DNA of 64,000 nt from BM003 sp963699835 (GCA_963699835.1 CAVOVJ010000009.1:62001-126000); one strand, 5' to 3'. Positions 45,862 to 55,258 are shown, counted from the stretch's first letter. The notes: generated by a model not told the origin, from the letters alone. Program-made: numbers and translations.

Positions 45862-47760
45862 CTACCGGGCCCGGGTCTGCGCGATCGTTGCCCATTTCTG
45901 GAAGACCGGGGCGGTCGGTGCGGCGAGCCCGGTTTCCTCGCTGCAGCGCTGTTTCAACTCGTCGATACTGCCGCCGAAATCGAACAGCAGACGTTCGCTG
46001 CGCTGCTGCGCCATCTCTTTGCGCAACGCCTCCGTTGCCGTCGTATCGAGCGTTGCGTTGCCGTTGGCCTCGATCACGACGACGCCGTAGCGTCGGGCGC
46101 CTGCGGCCGTGACCAGGCCGGCATTGACGTCGAACAGCACCTGTTCGGCCGGGCGCTGCAACGGATCGCCCCAGCCGCCACCGCCCCAGGTGTCGAAATA
46201 GAGCAGGTCGCCGGCTGCTACCGCGACGTTGTCGCATTTGGAGCTGAGGATTTCCTCGCTGCCGTCGGCGCGCATCAGCAGCTTGCGGCTGCGCGCGCCG
46301 GGCGATCCGCCATTGACGCCCCAGGGGTAGGTCAGCCAGCGATCATCATGGATAGAGATGGTGCCGGGTTCGAGAAAACGGTAGCCGACCCGCAGCGCAT
46401 TCCCGCCGCGGTGAAGCCCTGCGCCGCCGGTATCCGCGATCGTCTCGTAGACGTCTATCCGCAACGGGAAGTAGCTTTCGAGAAATTCGTTCGGCACGTT
46501 GGTGAAGCTCGGCCACAACGAGTGTCCGTCCGGCCCGTCCCCGGATGGCTTGCCCGGAATGCCGCCGAAACCAATCTGGTAAAGCTGGTACCACTCGCCG
46601 TTCTTGTCGTAGCCCGAGTACATGAAATGCGGGCTGTCCGAGAATCCCGCGGCGGTGAGGAAGTCCGGGTTGCCCTGACCGAGCAGCCCGCCGAGCACGT
46701 CGAAGATCCGCCCCAGCGCATGGGTGCGGCAGGACAATGCCGCCGGAAACCGCGGTTTCAGCAATGTGCCTTCGGGAATCCTGACTTCCATCAGGTCGTA
46801 GAAGCCGTCGTTGAACAGGATCTGCGGGTCGAACACCATGATCATGTAGACCCCGGCGAACATCTTGAACATTTCCTCATTGAGGAAAAAGTTCACCGAC
46901 CCGATGGATTGCGGATCGGTTCCTGCGAAGTCGAAGATCACCTTTTCGCCTTCGCGCCACATGGTGCAGGCGATCTTGTACGGGCCCATGCCCATGCCGT
47001 CGTCGCAGATGAAATCTTCGAAGTACTGTTTCTTCTCCGGCACGGTATTGAGAATCAGCTGCCCCATGGCGCGTTTGTTGCGCTCCAGCAGCTCGTCCAT
47101 CGCCGAGTACAGCACGTCGTCGCCGAATCGCTCGGCCAGTTCGACGCAGCGTTTGGCCGCCGTCCGGCAGGCGGCGATGATCGCGTTGAAGTCGCTGCGA
47201 TTCCAGTGCGGCAAGCGGCAGTTGTGCAGGATCAGCTCGAGAATCTCTTCCTGCAATTCGCCTTTCCGGTAAATCTTGGTCGGCGGCACACGGATGCCTT
47301 CCTCGAATATCTGCGTGGCGTCGGTCGGCAGGCTGCCGGGAACCTTGCCGCCGACATCGGTCATGTGGCCGAACATCGCGGCCCAGGAGATCAGGCGGCC
47401 GTCCTTGTAGATCGGCATCAGGACCAGCCAGTCATTGATGTGGCTGACCGCGCCGTTGCAGGCGTAGGGATCGTTGGTCAGGAATACGTCGCCTTCCTCA
47501 ATGGTGCCGTCGAATCCCTGCTGGAAGCCCCAGATAAAAGACCCGAACTGACCCACGACCATTTTGCCGTCGAGGTTGGCGATCATCGGGAATTCGTCGT
47601 GCTGTTCGCGGATGCCGGGTGACATCGCCGTGCGGAAAAGTACTGCGTCCATTTCGTAGCGGGCGTTACGCAGGGCGTTTTCGATGATATCGAGTGTGAT
47701 CGGGTCCAGGTCGACGCGGTTGAACGGACGCGGGTTGGTTTGGATGATCTTCGCGGGCAT
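45862..47760 (-). CDS. hyuB: Hydantoinase B/oxoprolinase-family protein (HyuB)
   Basis: 632 aa, the size of HyuB/acetone-carboxylase-alpha-like subunits. Conserved elements: VDPITLDIIENALRNARYEMDAVLFRTAMSPGIREQHDE (N-terminal block, written here in parts: PITLDIIENAL and RTAMSPGIREQ), GDVFLTNDPYACNGAVSHINDW, GDVGGK-like FGHMTDVGGKVPGS, and YFDTWGGGGWGDPL near the end. HyuA/HyuB pairs open cyclic amides at the expense of ATP (N-methylhydantoin, 5-oxoproline, caprolactam) or carboxylate ketones. 12 bases after hyuA, so an operon. It cannot be told from sequence which ring it acts on. Confidence 0.88.
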   Translation of the reverse strand: MPAKIIQTNPRPFNRVDLDPITLDIIENALRNARYEMDAVLFRTAMSPGIREQHDEFPMIANLDGKMVVGQFGSFIWGFQQGFDGTIEEGDVFLTNDPYACNGAVSHINDWLVLMPIYKDGRLISWAAMFGHMTDVGGKVPGSLPTDATQIFEEGIRVPPTKIYRKGELQEEILELILHNCRLPHWNRSDFNAIIAACRTAAKRCVELAERFGDDVLYSAMDELLERNKRAMGQLILNTVPEKKQYFEDFICDDGMGMGPYKIACTMWREGEKVIFDFAGTDPQSIGSVNFFLNEEMFKMFAGVYMIMVFDPQILFNDGFYDLMEVRIPEGTLLKPRFPAALSCRTHALGRIFDVLGGLLGQGNPDFLTAAGFSDSPHFMYSGYDKNGEWYQLYQIGFGGIPGKPSGDGPDGHSLWPSFTNVPNEFLESYFPLRIDVYETIADTGGAGLHRGGNALRVGYRFLEPGTISIHDDRWLTYPWGVNGGSPGARSRKLLMRADGSEEILSSKCDNVAVAAGDLLYFDTWGGGGWGDPLQRPAEQVLFDVNAGLVTAAGARRYGVVVIEANGNATLDTTATEALRKEMAQQRSERLLFDFGGSIDELKQRCSEETGLAAPTAPVFQKWATIAQTRAR

Positions 47761-47772
47761 GTTGTCGCTCCC

Positions 47773-49827
47773 TTACTCGGTCGGTCTGATCAGAATGTTG
47801 CCGAAATTGTCGACGCTGCCGGCATGTCCCGGCAGGATCACCGAGGTCGAGTCCATCTCTGTGACGATGGCCGGTCCGTCAATCACGTTTCCGGACTGCA
47901 GTTTAGCGCGATCGTAAATGGTTGCCTGCTGATCGCCCTCGTCGACGTACATCGTCTGACTGCCGATCGCCGCCGCCGCCGGATCTGTGCCGCCGCGCTC
48001 GAGCGTCGGCGCCTGGACGCGGGTCGCTTCGCCCTGGACCACGGCGCGCAGATTGACCAGCTCCTTGTCGGCCGAAAGCGCGAAGGTGAAAAGCTGCTCG
48101 TGCATGCGGTCGAACTGTTCGCCGATCGCATCGAGGCCCTTGCTCTCGAGTTCGTCGGCACTGATGTCTATCGTCAGCAACAGTCCCTGGCCGTGGTAAC
48201 GAATATCTACCTGGTAGTGGACGCCCTGCTGCTCGCGCGGAATATCCTCCTCGTCGAGTGCGCTGGCGGCGCTCGCGGCCAGCTCGCGGAGAATGCCGCG
48301 AACCTCGTCGTTACTGGTATCGGGGAAACGGCGGATGAAGGTGCGGGAGGCCTCATCGCGGATCCGCGTGGTCGCATCGCCGTATGCGCACAGGACACCG
48401 GGCCCCGGCGGGATGATGACCGGCCATGAGCCCATCAGTCTGCCGAGCGCGTTTGCGTGCAACGGGCCGGCGCCGCCGAATGCGATCAGGGCAAAGTCGC
48501 GCGGATCATAGCCTTGTTCCACCGAGACCAGCCGCAGCGCGCCGAACATGTTTTCGTTGACGATATCGACAATTCCCGACGCGGCCCTTTTTAACGGCAG
48601 GTCCAGCGCGTCGGCGACCGTTTGCACCGCGGCCGCGGCGGCGGCGCCATCGAGCGTCATATCGCCGCCGAGTTTCGCGCTCGATGGCAGGAATCCCAGC
48701 ACAACATTGGCATCGGTCACGGTGGGTTCAGTCCCGCCCTTGCCATACGCTGCAGGTCCCGGGTCCGCGCCGGCGCTTTGCGGTCCGACCCGCAGCGCCC
48801 GGGTCAGTTCCGGCACATGAGCGATGGACCCGCCACCGGCGCCGACAGTGCGGATATCCACCGAGGAGGCCCTCACGGTCACGTCGCCGACCGTAGTTTC
48901 GCGACGCAGCTGCGCTGCGCCATTTTGTACCAGAGCGACATCGGTGGAGGTACCGCCCATGTCCAGCGTCAACAGGTCGGGGAAGCCGGCCTGGCGGGCG
49001 ATCCAGATTGCGCCGGAGACGCCGCCGGCCGGGCCGCTCATCAACAGATTGACCGGGTACTGTTCCGCCGCGGCCGCCGAGGCCAGCCCGCCGTCCGAGC
49101 GGAGGATGTGCAACTGGACGTCTTTCATCCGTGCGCCGAGTTCGTTCTTCAGATTGTCGATGTAGGTCTCGACCTTGGGCCTGACATAGGAGTTGGCGAC
49201 GGTGGTAATCGTCCGCTCGTATTCCTGCATCTCGGGAACGACCTCGGACGAGATCGATACCGGGATTCCTGGCAGCACTTCGTGGGCGATCCGGCGGACC
49301 TCGCTCTCGTGCGCGCCATTCGCATAGGCGTTGGTCAGCGATACCGTCAACGCCTCGATGTTCTTGCCGGCGAGCTGTTGCAGAGAGGTACGCAGCGCCG
49401 CCTCATCGAGCGTTGCAACAACGTCGCCGGCGGCGCTCATCCGTTCATCGGCCTCGATGGTCAGCTCCAGCGGCGCCAGCGGCAGGCTCTTGTTGTAGAT
49501 GACCCACCCGCCCAGCCCGCCGGGGACGAACGAGCGCGCGATCTGCAGGACCTGGCGATAGCCGCGGGTGGTTACCAGGCCGACCCGCGCGCCGCTACCG
49601 GTGAGCACCGTGTTGGTGGCAACCGTCGTGCCGTGCATCACATGGGTAATCGCCGCCGCATCGATACCGGCGCTCGCGGTGACCCGCTCTATCCCGTTAA
49701 GCACACCAATTGAGGAATCATCCGGTGTGCTCGGAACTTTCGCGGTATGGAACTCGCCGGTTGCCTCGTTCACCAGCAACAGGTCGGTGAAAGTACCGCC
49801 GACGTCGACGCCTAGTCTGAAACTCAT
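47773..49827 (-). CDS. hyuA: Hydantoinase A/oxoprolinase-family protein (HyuA)
   Basis: 684 aa from MSFRLGVDVGG (two codons after an upstream ATG). LGVDVGGTFTDLLLV is the acetate/sugar kinase-like phosphate-1 motif; MHGTTVATNTVLTGSGARVGLVTTRG is the HyuA signature; MSGPAGGVSGAIW and LDMGGTSTDVALV are further ATPase motifs; the hydantoinase/oxoprolinase fold continues GAGGGSIAHV and AFGGAGPLHA. HyuA phosphorylates the ring amide and HyuB completes hydrolysis. The pair lies between an HMG-CoA-lyase-like gene and the regulator. Confidence 0.88.
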   Translation of the reverse strand: MSFRLGVDVGGTFTDLLLVNEATGEFHTAKVPSTPDDSSIGVLNGIERVTASAGIDAAAITHVMHGTTVATNTVLTGSGARVGLVTTRGYRQVLQIARSFVPGGLGGWVIYNKSLPLAPLELTIEADERMSAAGDVVATLDEAALRTSLQQLAGKNIEALTVSLTNAYANGAHESEVRRIAHEVLPGIPVSISSEVVPEMQEYERTITTVANSYVRPKVETYIDNLKNELGARMKDVQLHILRSDGGLASAAAAEQYPVNLLMSGPAGGVSGAIWIARQAGFPDLLTLDMGGTSTDVALVQNGAAQLRRETTVGDVTVRASSVDIRTVGAGGGSIAHVPELTRALRVGPQSAGADPGPAAYGKGGTEPTVTDANVVLGFLPSSAKLGGDMTLDGAAAAAAVQTVADALDLPLKRAASGIVDIVNENMFGALRLVSVEQGYDPRDFALIAFGGAGPLHANALGRLMGSWPVIIPPGPGVLCAYGDATTRIRDEASRTFIRRFPDTSNDEVRGILRELAASAASALDEEDIPREQQGVHYQVDIRYHGQGLLLTIDISADELESKGLDAIGEQFDRMHEQLFTFALSADKELVNLRAVVQGEATRVQAPTLERGGTDPAAAAIGSQTMYVDEGDQQATIYDRAKLQSGNVIDGPAIVTEMDSTSVILPGHAGSVDNFGNILIRPTE

Positions 49828-49901
49828 GTGCATACCTTTGTTATTGGGTTTCGGTCAGAAATTGTGATCTTGCGAAGCAATGGGCCGTTGCCGCAACGCC
49901 G

Positions 49902-50825
49902 TCAGGCCGCGTCTCCGACTGTGGGGAACGGGCCGGCTTTGGTCAGCATGCTGGGAACGGCACGGCCGAGCTGATCCTGCAACCACGCACCGGTGTCGAT
50001 GATGCCCTGCAAGGTTATGCCCGTTTTTACCTGCGACCGGTCGAGCATGTAAAGCAGGTCCTCGGTCGGGATGTTGCCGGTCGCAGCCGGCGCAAATGGA
50101 CAGCCACCGATCCCGCCGGTACTCGCATCGAGCGTACTGGCGCCGGCGAGCAACGCGGCATAGGCGTTGGCGATGCCGGTATTGCGGGTGTTGTGAAAAT
50201 GACAACGCAATGGCATGTCCGGCAATGTTTTGCGAAGCCGCCCGATCATCGAGCTCACCTGGGACGGTACGCCGACACCGATAGTATCGGCGATGGCGAT
50301 TTCGACCGGCCCGGACCGGGCCAGTTCGGTCGCGATCTGCACGACCCGGTCCTCGGCGATCTCCCCCTCGAACGGACAGCCGAATGCCGTGGAAATCGTA
50401 ACGTTTGCGCGAACCCCGGCGGCGCGTGCGGCCGCAGCGATTGTGTGCCACGCGGCGATCGAATCGTCGGTGCTCACGCCCTGGTTGCGACGGTTGAACG
50501 TGTCGCTTGCGACGACGACGAAGCCCACCTCGTCGATACCGCAGGCAAACGCGCGGTCGAATCCGCGCTGGTTCAGGATCAGGCCGATGTAGGTGACGCC
50601 GTCGCGCCGTGGCAGTCCGGCGACCACCGCCTCGGCATCCGCCATCTGCGGCACGCGCCGCGGATTGACGAAACTGGCTACCTCGAGCCGGCGCACGCCG
50701 GCGTCGAGAAGCCGGGTGACGAATTCGATCTTGGTTGCCGTCGAGAGCACCTCGGGCTCCATCTGCAGTCCATCGCGCGGACCGACATCGACGATTTCAA
50801 CCGAAGCAGGTACTGCATCGGACAT
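49902..50825 (-). CDS. HMG-CoA lyase-family enzyme, possibly (R)-citramalyl-CoA lyase
   Basis: 307 aa. Strong RBS (GGGAGG six bases ahead). TIM-barrel motifs of the HMGL family: EIVDVGPRDGLQ (Arg-Asp pair for catalysis and metal), VASFVNPRRVPQMAD, SDTFNRRNQGV, CHFHNTRNTG (metal His), and the flexible-loop GGCPFAPAATGN with the catalytic Cys. HMGL-type proteins cleave 3-hydroxy-3-methylglutaryl-CoA, and related ones cleave (R)-citramalyl-CoA to acetyl-CoA plus pyruvate, as in Chloroflexus. With a class III CoA-transferase and LeuCD divergent to it, I favour citramalyl-CoA. First gene of the leftward operon. Confidence 0.85.
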   Translation of the reverse strand: MSDAVPASVEIVDVGPRDGLQMEPEVLSTATKIEFVTRLLDAGVRRLEVASFVNPRRVPQMADAEAVVAGLPRRDGVTYIGLILNQRGFDRAFACGIDEVGFVVVASDTFNRRNQGVSTDDSIAAWHTIAAAARAAGVRANVTISTAFGCPFEGEIAEDRVVQIATELARSGPVEIAIADTIGVGVPSQVSSMIGRLRKTLPDMPLRCHFHNTRNTGIANAYAALLAGASTLDASTGGIGGCPFAPAATGNIPTEDLLYMLDRSQVKTGITLQGIIDTGAWLQDQLGRAVPSMLTKAGPFPTVGDAA

Positions 50826-50850
50826 TTCACACCTCCCGAAAGAACACTAA

Positions 50851-50860
50851 TTGTATACAA
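50851..50860. promoter_or_regulatory. GntR-type operator, copy 1
   Basis: TTGTATACAA, a perfect 10-bp palindrome, 26 bases ahead of the HMGL start. On the leftward strand it overlaps a -10-like TACAAT, preceded after 16 bases by TTGCGG. Identical to the copy before the TonB receptor. Confidence 0.65.
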
Positions 50861-50893
50861 GAGCACCAGTCCCGCAACGAATTTCTCGATTAC

Positions 50894-50923
50894 TTGACCC
50901 AGTGGCATCCGGAATTGTATACA
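50894..50923 (+). promoter_or_regulatory. Candidate promoter of the CoA-transferase/amidase/LeuCD operon
   Basis: TTGACC (50894-50899) and TATACA (50918-50923), 18 bases apart. The -10 box lies inside operator copy 2, so a bound repressor would exclude polymerase. Confidence 0.5.
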
Positions 50924-50924
50924 T
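50915..50924. promoter_or_regulatory. GntR-type operator, copy 2
   Basis: TTGTATACAT, one mismatch from the perfect palindrome; TGTATACA in the centre is perfect. It is centred 64 bp from copy 1, about six helical turns, so two dimers could lie on the same face of the DNA. A third half-like TTGTAGAC follows at 50933. Confidence 0.6.
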
Positions 50925-51024
50925 TCGATTATTGTAGACCGTTGAATCCAGCCACGTCGCGAGGTTGCTGCCGGTGTTTGCCCGGCGCGGCCAACGCGCC
51001 ACGCGATAACGCGAAGGAACCATC

Positions 51025-52236
51025 ATGACAGCTGCGGCGGATGCCCCCGGACCTTTGTCGGATTTGCGGGTCATTGAAATGGGATCGCTGCTGGCGGGGC
51101 CGTTTTGTGGCCAGTTGCTCGGCGATTTCGGCGCCGAGATCGTAAAGATCGAGCCGCCTGGCGTCGGCGATCCAATGCGCCAGTGGGGGCGGGAGAAAGC
51201 ACACGGCAAGTCGCTGTGGTGGCCGGTGATTGCGCGCAACAAAAAATCTGTGACGATCAACCTTCGGGTCGAAGAGGGTCAGCAACTGGTGCGTGATCTG
51301 GCGCGTGAGGCCGATTTCGTGCTGGAGAATTTCCGCCCGGGGACGATGGAGAAATGGGGCCTCGGCTATGAAGATCTCAAAGCCGTCAATCCGCGCATCA
51401 TCATGATCCGCGTGTCCGGCTTTGGCCAGACCGGCCCCTATTCGAGGCAGGCGGGTTTTGGCGCGGTTGGCGAGGCCATGGGGGGGCTGCGCTATGTCTG
51501 CGGTGACCCGTCGACCCCGCCGTCGCGCGTTGGAATCAGCATCGGCGATTCGCTGGCCGCCACGTTCGCGTGCGTTGGCGCATTATCCGCGCTGCATCAT
51601 CTCGAACGCACCGGCGAGGGCCAGGTGGTCGATTCGGCAATTTACGAGGCGGTCCTGAACATGATGGAGTCGCTGATTACCGAGTATGACCAGGCCGGCT
51701 ACGTGCGCGAGCGCACCGGCGCAATCCTGCCGAATGTGGCGCCGTCGAATGTTTATCCAACGGCGGATGGGCAGATGGTGCTGATCGCAGCCAACCAGGA
51801 TACGGTGTTCCGGCGCCTGGCCGACGCGATGGGTGAGCCACAGCTTGCCGCGGACGAACGCTATTCCAGTCATTCGTCAAGGGGTGCGAACCAGGCCGAG
51901 CTCGACGCGCTGGTCTCGGCGTGGACCGGCACGCTCGATGCAGATCGCGTTTTGGAGCTGATGGCAGAACATGGTGTGCCCGCCGGCAAGATCTATCGCG
52001 CCCCGGACATGCTTGAAGACCCCCATTTCAAAGCGCGCAATGCCATCATCGAGGCGCTGCACCCGGGTTTTGGCAAGCTCAGGATGCAGAATGTCGCGCC
52101 GAAGCTGTCGCTGACACCGGGCGCGGTGCGCTCCCCCTCGCCCGAACTCGGTCAACATACCGAGGAGATTCTCGGCGGTCTGCTCGGTCTCCACGATGCC
52201 GCTATCGGGCGGTTGCGTGACGCCGGCGTAATTTGA
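51025..52236 (+). CDS. Class III CoA-transferase (CaiB/BaiF family)
   Basis: 403 aa, family length. GSLLAGPFCGQLLGDFGAEIVKIEPPGVGDPMR is the CoA-binding N-terminus; the catalytic Asp is D175 in GISIGDSLAATFA; LVEGQ-like GQVVDSAIYEAVLNMME closes the core. It would transfer CoA to or from a small carboxylic acid. Class III members include succinyl-CoA:citramalate and mesaconate CoA-transferases; that is the activity expected in this setting. Good RBS (GAAGGAA) and start, first gene of the rightward operon. Confidence 0.9.
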   Translation: MTAAADAPGPLSDLRVIEMGSLLAGPFCGQLLGDFGAEIVKIEPPGVGDPMRQWGREKAHGKSLWWPVIARNKKSVTINLRVEEGQQLVRDLAREADFVLENFRPGTMEKWGLGYEDLKAVNPRIIMIRVSGFGQTGPYSRQAGFGAVGEAMGGLRYVCGDPSTPPSRVGISIGDSLAATFACVGALSALHHLERTGEGQVVDSAIYEAVLNMMESLITEYDQAGYVRERTGAILPNVAPSNVYPTADGQMVLIAANQDTVFRRLADAMGEPQLAADERYSSHSSRGANQAELDALVSAWTGTLDADRVLELMAEHGVPAGKIYRAPDMLEDPHFKARNAIIEALHPGFGKLRMQNVAPKLSLTPGAVRSPSPELGQHTEEILGGLLGLHDAAIGRLRDAGVI

Positions 52237-52247
52237 AGAGCAAAGCG

Positions 52248-52892
52248 ATGGCGGAAGACCTCGACAGGGATTACGACGAAGCCGGATTCGGCCGCCGTCT
52301 CGGATTCGGGCGCCGTCCGGCGCTGGTCATCGTCGATTTTGTCCGGGCCTACCTCGAGCCCGCCTCACCGCTGTATGCCGCTGTCGAGGGCACTCTGGAA
52401 AGCGCCCGGGAGCTGCTGTCCGCCGCGCGCGCCGCGGCGATCCCGGTTTTCCATACCAACGTTCGTTATACCGCCGGGCGCGGCGACGGCGGTGTGTTCG
52501 TGCGCAAGGTCGAGGCATTGAAGGTGTTCGAGGGCGATTCGCCGCTCGCTGCATTTGCCTCGGGGCTCGAACCGGCGCCCACCGAGGCGGTAATCACTAA
52601 GCAGTATCCGAGTGCGTTTTTCGCCACGCCGCTCGCGTCCTCGCTGACATCGCTGGGGGTCGATACGGTCCTCGTGGCCGGAGTGACTACCAGCGGTTGC
52701 GTCCGCGCGACCGCGCTCGACGCGATGCAGCATGGGTTTGTGCCGGTGGTCGTGCGCGAGGCGGTGGGTGACCGCGACGTGCGTCCGCATGAAGCCAACC
52801 TTTTCGACCTTGGCGCCAAGTACGCGGATGTCGTGGCACTTGCGGAGGTTGTCGATTATCTTCGCGCGCTGGAGAACGGTTGCCGCGTCTGA
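52248..52892 (+). CDS. Isochorismatase-fold amidohydrolase (N-carbamoylsarcosine / maleamate amidase type)
   Basis: 214 aa from ATG 52248 (GAAGAG seven bases ahead; the TTG at 52233 would overlap the CoA-transferase stop). The pattern YDEAGFGRRLGFGRRPALVIVDF is shared with N-carbamoylsarcosine amidohydrolase and maleamate amidohydrolase. Catalytic triad: Asp30 (VIVDF), Lys118 (ITKQYPSAFF), Cys151 (TTSGCVRA). It hydrolyses an open-chain amide or carbamoyl group. Beside hyuAB this fits a ring-opening then deamidation sequence. Twelve bases after the CoA-transferase. Confidence 0.85.
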   Translation: MAEDLDRDYDEAGFGRRLGFGRRPALVIVDFVRAYLEPASPLYAAVEGTLESARELLSAARAAAIPVFHTNVRYTAGRGDGGVFVRKVEALKVFEGDSPLAAFASGLEPAPTEAVITKQYPSAFFATPLASSLTSLGVDTVLVAGVTTSGCVRATALDAMQHGFVPVVVREAVGDRDVRPHEANLFDLGAKYADVVALAEVVDYLRALENGCRV

Positions 52893-52940
52893 CGCTGTCT
52901 TCGTTTCGTCTTGCAGCCGAACCTTATTGAGCAGGAACCG

Positions 52941-54347
52941 ATGATTATCCAGGCAAAATCGATGTTCGACAAGATCTGGGAGCGGCATATTGTCAGCCCG
53001 GAAACGGCGGATACGCCGGCGGTGCTGTATATCGACCTGCACCTTACCCACGAGGTGACGACACCGCAGGCTTTCTCGGTGCTGCGCGAGCGCGGGCTCG
53101 GCGTGCGCCGCCCCGATCTGACGCTGGGGACGGTCGATCACTCGTCGCCGACCACGACGGCGGGGCTGCGCGGAATCGCGACGGCTGATACCCCGCAGGC
53201 ACGCCAGATTCTCGAATTCGAACGCAACTGCCGCGATTTCGCTATCGAGTGCCTCGGGCTCGACAGCGAGCACCGCGGCATCGTCCATGTAGTGGGTCCG
53301 GAGCAGGGCGCGACCCAGCCCGGCAAGACCATCGTGTGCGGCGACAGCCACACCAGTACCCACGGGGCCTTCGGTGCCCTGGCTTTCGGGATTGGCACCA
53401 CCGAGGTCGGGCATGTGCTGGCGACGCAGTGTTTGCTCCAGCGCAAGCCGCGCAGCATGGCCGTCAATGTCGATGGCACTCTTCCGCCAGGCGTCAGCGC
53501 CAAGGACCTGGTGCTCACGCTGATCGGCAAGATCGGCGTGGGCGGGGGCAGCGGCCACGTTATCGAATATCGCGGCAGCGCGATTCGGGCGCTATCGATG
53601 GATGAGCGCATGACGGTGTGCAACATGTCGATCGAAGCTGGCGCCCGCGCGGGCATGATCGCTCCCGACGAGACCACGTTTGCATATCTTCGCGGCCGTC
53701 CGCGCGCGCCAGCGGGTGCTGAATGGGACGCGGCGGTTGCCCGCTGGCGCAAGCTGGCGACCGACGAAGGCGCCGCGTTCGACACGGAAGTGGAGCTTGA
53801 CGCCACTGAGCTCGCGCCGATGGTGACGTACGGCACCAACCCCGGGATGGTCATCCCGGTGGACGGGCGAATCCCGGCGACAAACGACGATCCGGCGCTG
53901 CAAAAAGCGCTTGAATACATGGGGCTTGAAGCTGGCGCAGCCATTGCGGGAAGCCCTATAGATGTCGTATTTATCGGCAGCTGCACGAATTCGCGCATTG
54001 AGGATCTGCGCGCCGCGGCCGCGATTCTCCGTGATCGCAAGGTCGCCGCCGGGGTGCGTCTGCTGGTGGTTCCCGGCTCGCAGTCGATAAAACGCGACGC
54101 CGAGGCCGAGGGAATCGACCAGGTCGTGCGCGCTGCGGGCGGCGAATGGCGCGAGTCGGGGTGTTCGATGTGTATTGCGATGAATGGCGACTCGGTCGGC
54201 TCCGGAATGTATTCGGTCAGCACCAGTAATCGAAATTTCGAGGGCCGCCAGGGCGCCGGAGCGCGCACGTTGCTGGCCGGTCCTGCCACCGCGGCAGCGG
54301 CGGCGGTGACCGGGCGGGTCACCGACCCGCGCGCACTGCTGGCCTAG
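52941..54347 (+). CDS. LeuC-type aconitase-family large subunit
   Basis: 468 aa from ATG 52941, with AGGA just upstream; a TTG ten codons earlier is weaker. [4Fe-4S] ligands are C348 (GSCTNSRIEDL), C408 and C411 (SGCSMCIAMNGD), equal to those of LeuC. TVDHSSPTTT and GDSHTSTHGAFGALAFGIGTTEVGHV are aconitase-family motifs. In leucine synthesis LeuCD isomerises isopropylmalate, but no leuA or leuB is near. In this catabolic operon I expect hydration of citraconate or maleate. Confidence 0.88.
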   Translation: MIIQAKSMFDKIWERHIVSPETADTPAVLYIDLHLTHEVTTPQAFSVLRERGLGVRRPDLTLGTVDHSSPTTTAGLRGIATADTPQARQILEFERNCRDFAIECLGLDSEHRGIVHVVGPEQGATQPGKTIVCGDSHTSTHGAFGALAFGIGTTEVGHVLATQCLLQRKPRSMAVNVDGTLPPGVSAKDLVLTLIGKIGVGGGSGHVIEYRGSAIRALSMDERMTVCNMSIEAGARAGMIAPDETTFAYLRGRPRAPAGAEWDAAVARWRKLATDEGAAFDTEVELDATELAPMVTYGTNPGMVIPVDGRIPATNDDPALQKALEYMGLEAGAAIAGSPIDVVFIGSCTNSRIEDLRAAAAILRDRKVAAGVRLLVVPGSQSIKRDAEAEGIDQVVRAAGGEWRESGCSMCIAMNGDSVGSGMYSVSTSNRNFEGRQGAGARTLLAGPATAAAAAVTGRVTDPRALLA

Positions 54348-54356
54348 GGAGGCGGC

Positions 54357-54959
54357 ATGGATCCGATAAAACGCATTCACTCGCGGACACTGGTGTTGCC
54401 AGCAACCGACATCGATACCGACCAGATCATTCCGGCCCGGTTCCTGACCACGACCGAGCGCGCTGGTCTCGGTCGGCATGCGTTCGCGGACTGGCGCTAC
54501 AGGGCCGACGGCAAACCGACCGCGCATGTGCTCAATCAACTCGACCCGGGTGAGTACCGGATCCTGGTGGCCGGCCACAATTTTGGTTGCGGCAGCTCGC
54601 GCGAGCACGCGCCATGGGCCCTGATCGATTACGGTTTTCGCGCGGTCATCAGCACCGCTATAGCAGACATCTTTACTGGCAATTCATTGAAGAATGGGCT
54701 GCTCCCGGTAGTCGTCGACGAGCCGACCTGCCGTTGGTTGATCGACCATCCGGGGGCCGAGGTCGAAATTGACCTCGAGGACGGCGCGATCAGGTTGCCC
54801 GGTGGCCGCGAAGTGGCCTTCCACATTGAGCCGTTTGCACGTTATTGCCTGTTAAAGGGCATCGACCAGCTTGGGTTTTTGCTTGCGCAAAACGATGCAA
54901 TCTCTGCTTTCGAGCGACGGTCTGGGTCGGTTCTGTCCAGTGGGTCGAATCCGGATTGA
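54357..54959 (+). CDS. LeuD-type aconitase-family small subunit
   Basis: 200 aa with a clear RBS (AGGGAGG). Motifs: LVLPATDIDTDQIIPARFLTTTERAGLG (substrate loop), FGCGSSREHAPWALIDYGFRAVIS, and IFTGNSLKNGLLPV. It pairs with the LeuC-type subunit ten bases upstream. The substrate loop reads PARFLTTTERAGLG where biosynthetic LeuD often has PKQFL, so specificity may differ. The C-terminal tail (RRSGSVLSSGSNPD) is not conserved. Confidence 0.87.
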   Translation: MDPIKRIHSRTLVLPATDIDTDQIIPARFLTTTERAGLGRHAFADWRYRADGKPTAHVLNQLDPGEYRILVAGHNFGCGSSREHAPWALIDYGFRAVISTAIADIFTGNSLKNGLLPVVVDEPTCRWLIDHPGAEVEIDLEDGAIRLPGGREVAFHIEPFARYCLLKGIDQLGFLLAQNDAISAFERRSGSVLSSGSNPD

Positions 54960-55018
54960 ATACAGTCGTGAAAAGACGGGGCTGAAAACAGCGATTATCG
55001 ATCGAAAATCTGCTGATT

Positions 55019-55028
55019 TTGTATACAA
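55019..55028. promoter_or_regulatory. GntR-type operator, copy 3, with overlapping promoter
   Basis: TTGTATACAA, perfect 10-bp palindrome, identical to the copy at 50851. Read rightward it contains a -35-like TTGTAT (55019-55024) with TGTAAT (55043-55048) 18 bases away. It places the TonB receptor under the same regulator as the catabolic genes. Confidence 0.6.
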
Positions 55029-55258
55029 TCGAGGCGTTTTGTTGTAATTAAGACAAATTGTTGCGTTTTTGCTTTTTTGGCTACCCATCCGCAAACGGCA
55101 TGCGCCGGCGCTGCCGGTGACGCGGCGGATGCGCGGTCCTGCAAGTCGCCATGGTGTCAATGCCGATTGTCCAGGGCGCCGATCGGACGTCGCCAGGGAA
55201 ATAGCGGGGCCACCGTATGGCCCATGACAAGTCGAGAATTCATCGAGAGGGAGAACGC

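Noticed and set aside
46348..47622. A 424-codon open frame opposite hyuB
   Set aside because: Antisense shadow of a clearly conserved gene.
52941..54959. LeuC/LeuD as plain leucine biosynthesis genes
   Set aside because: No leuA or leuB nearby and the genes sit in a GntR-controlled catabolic operon. This could be reversed if they prove to be the only leuCD in the genome.
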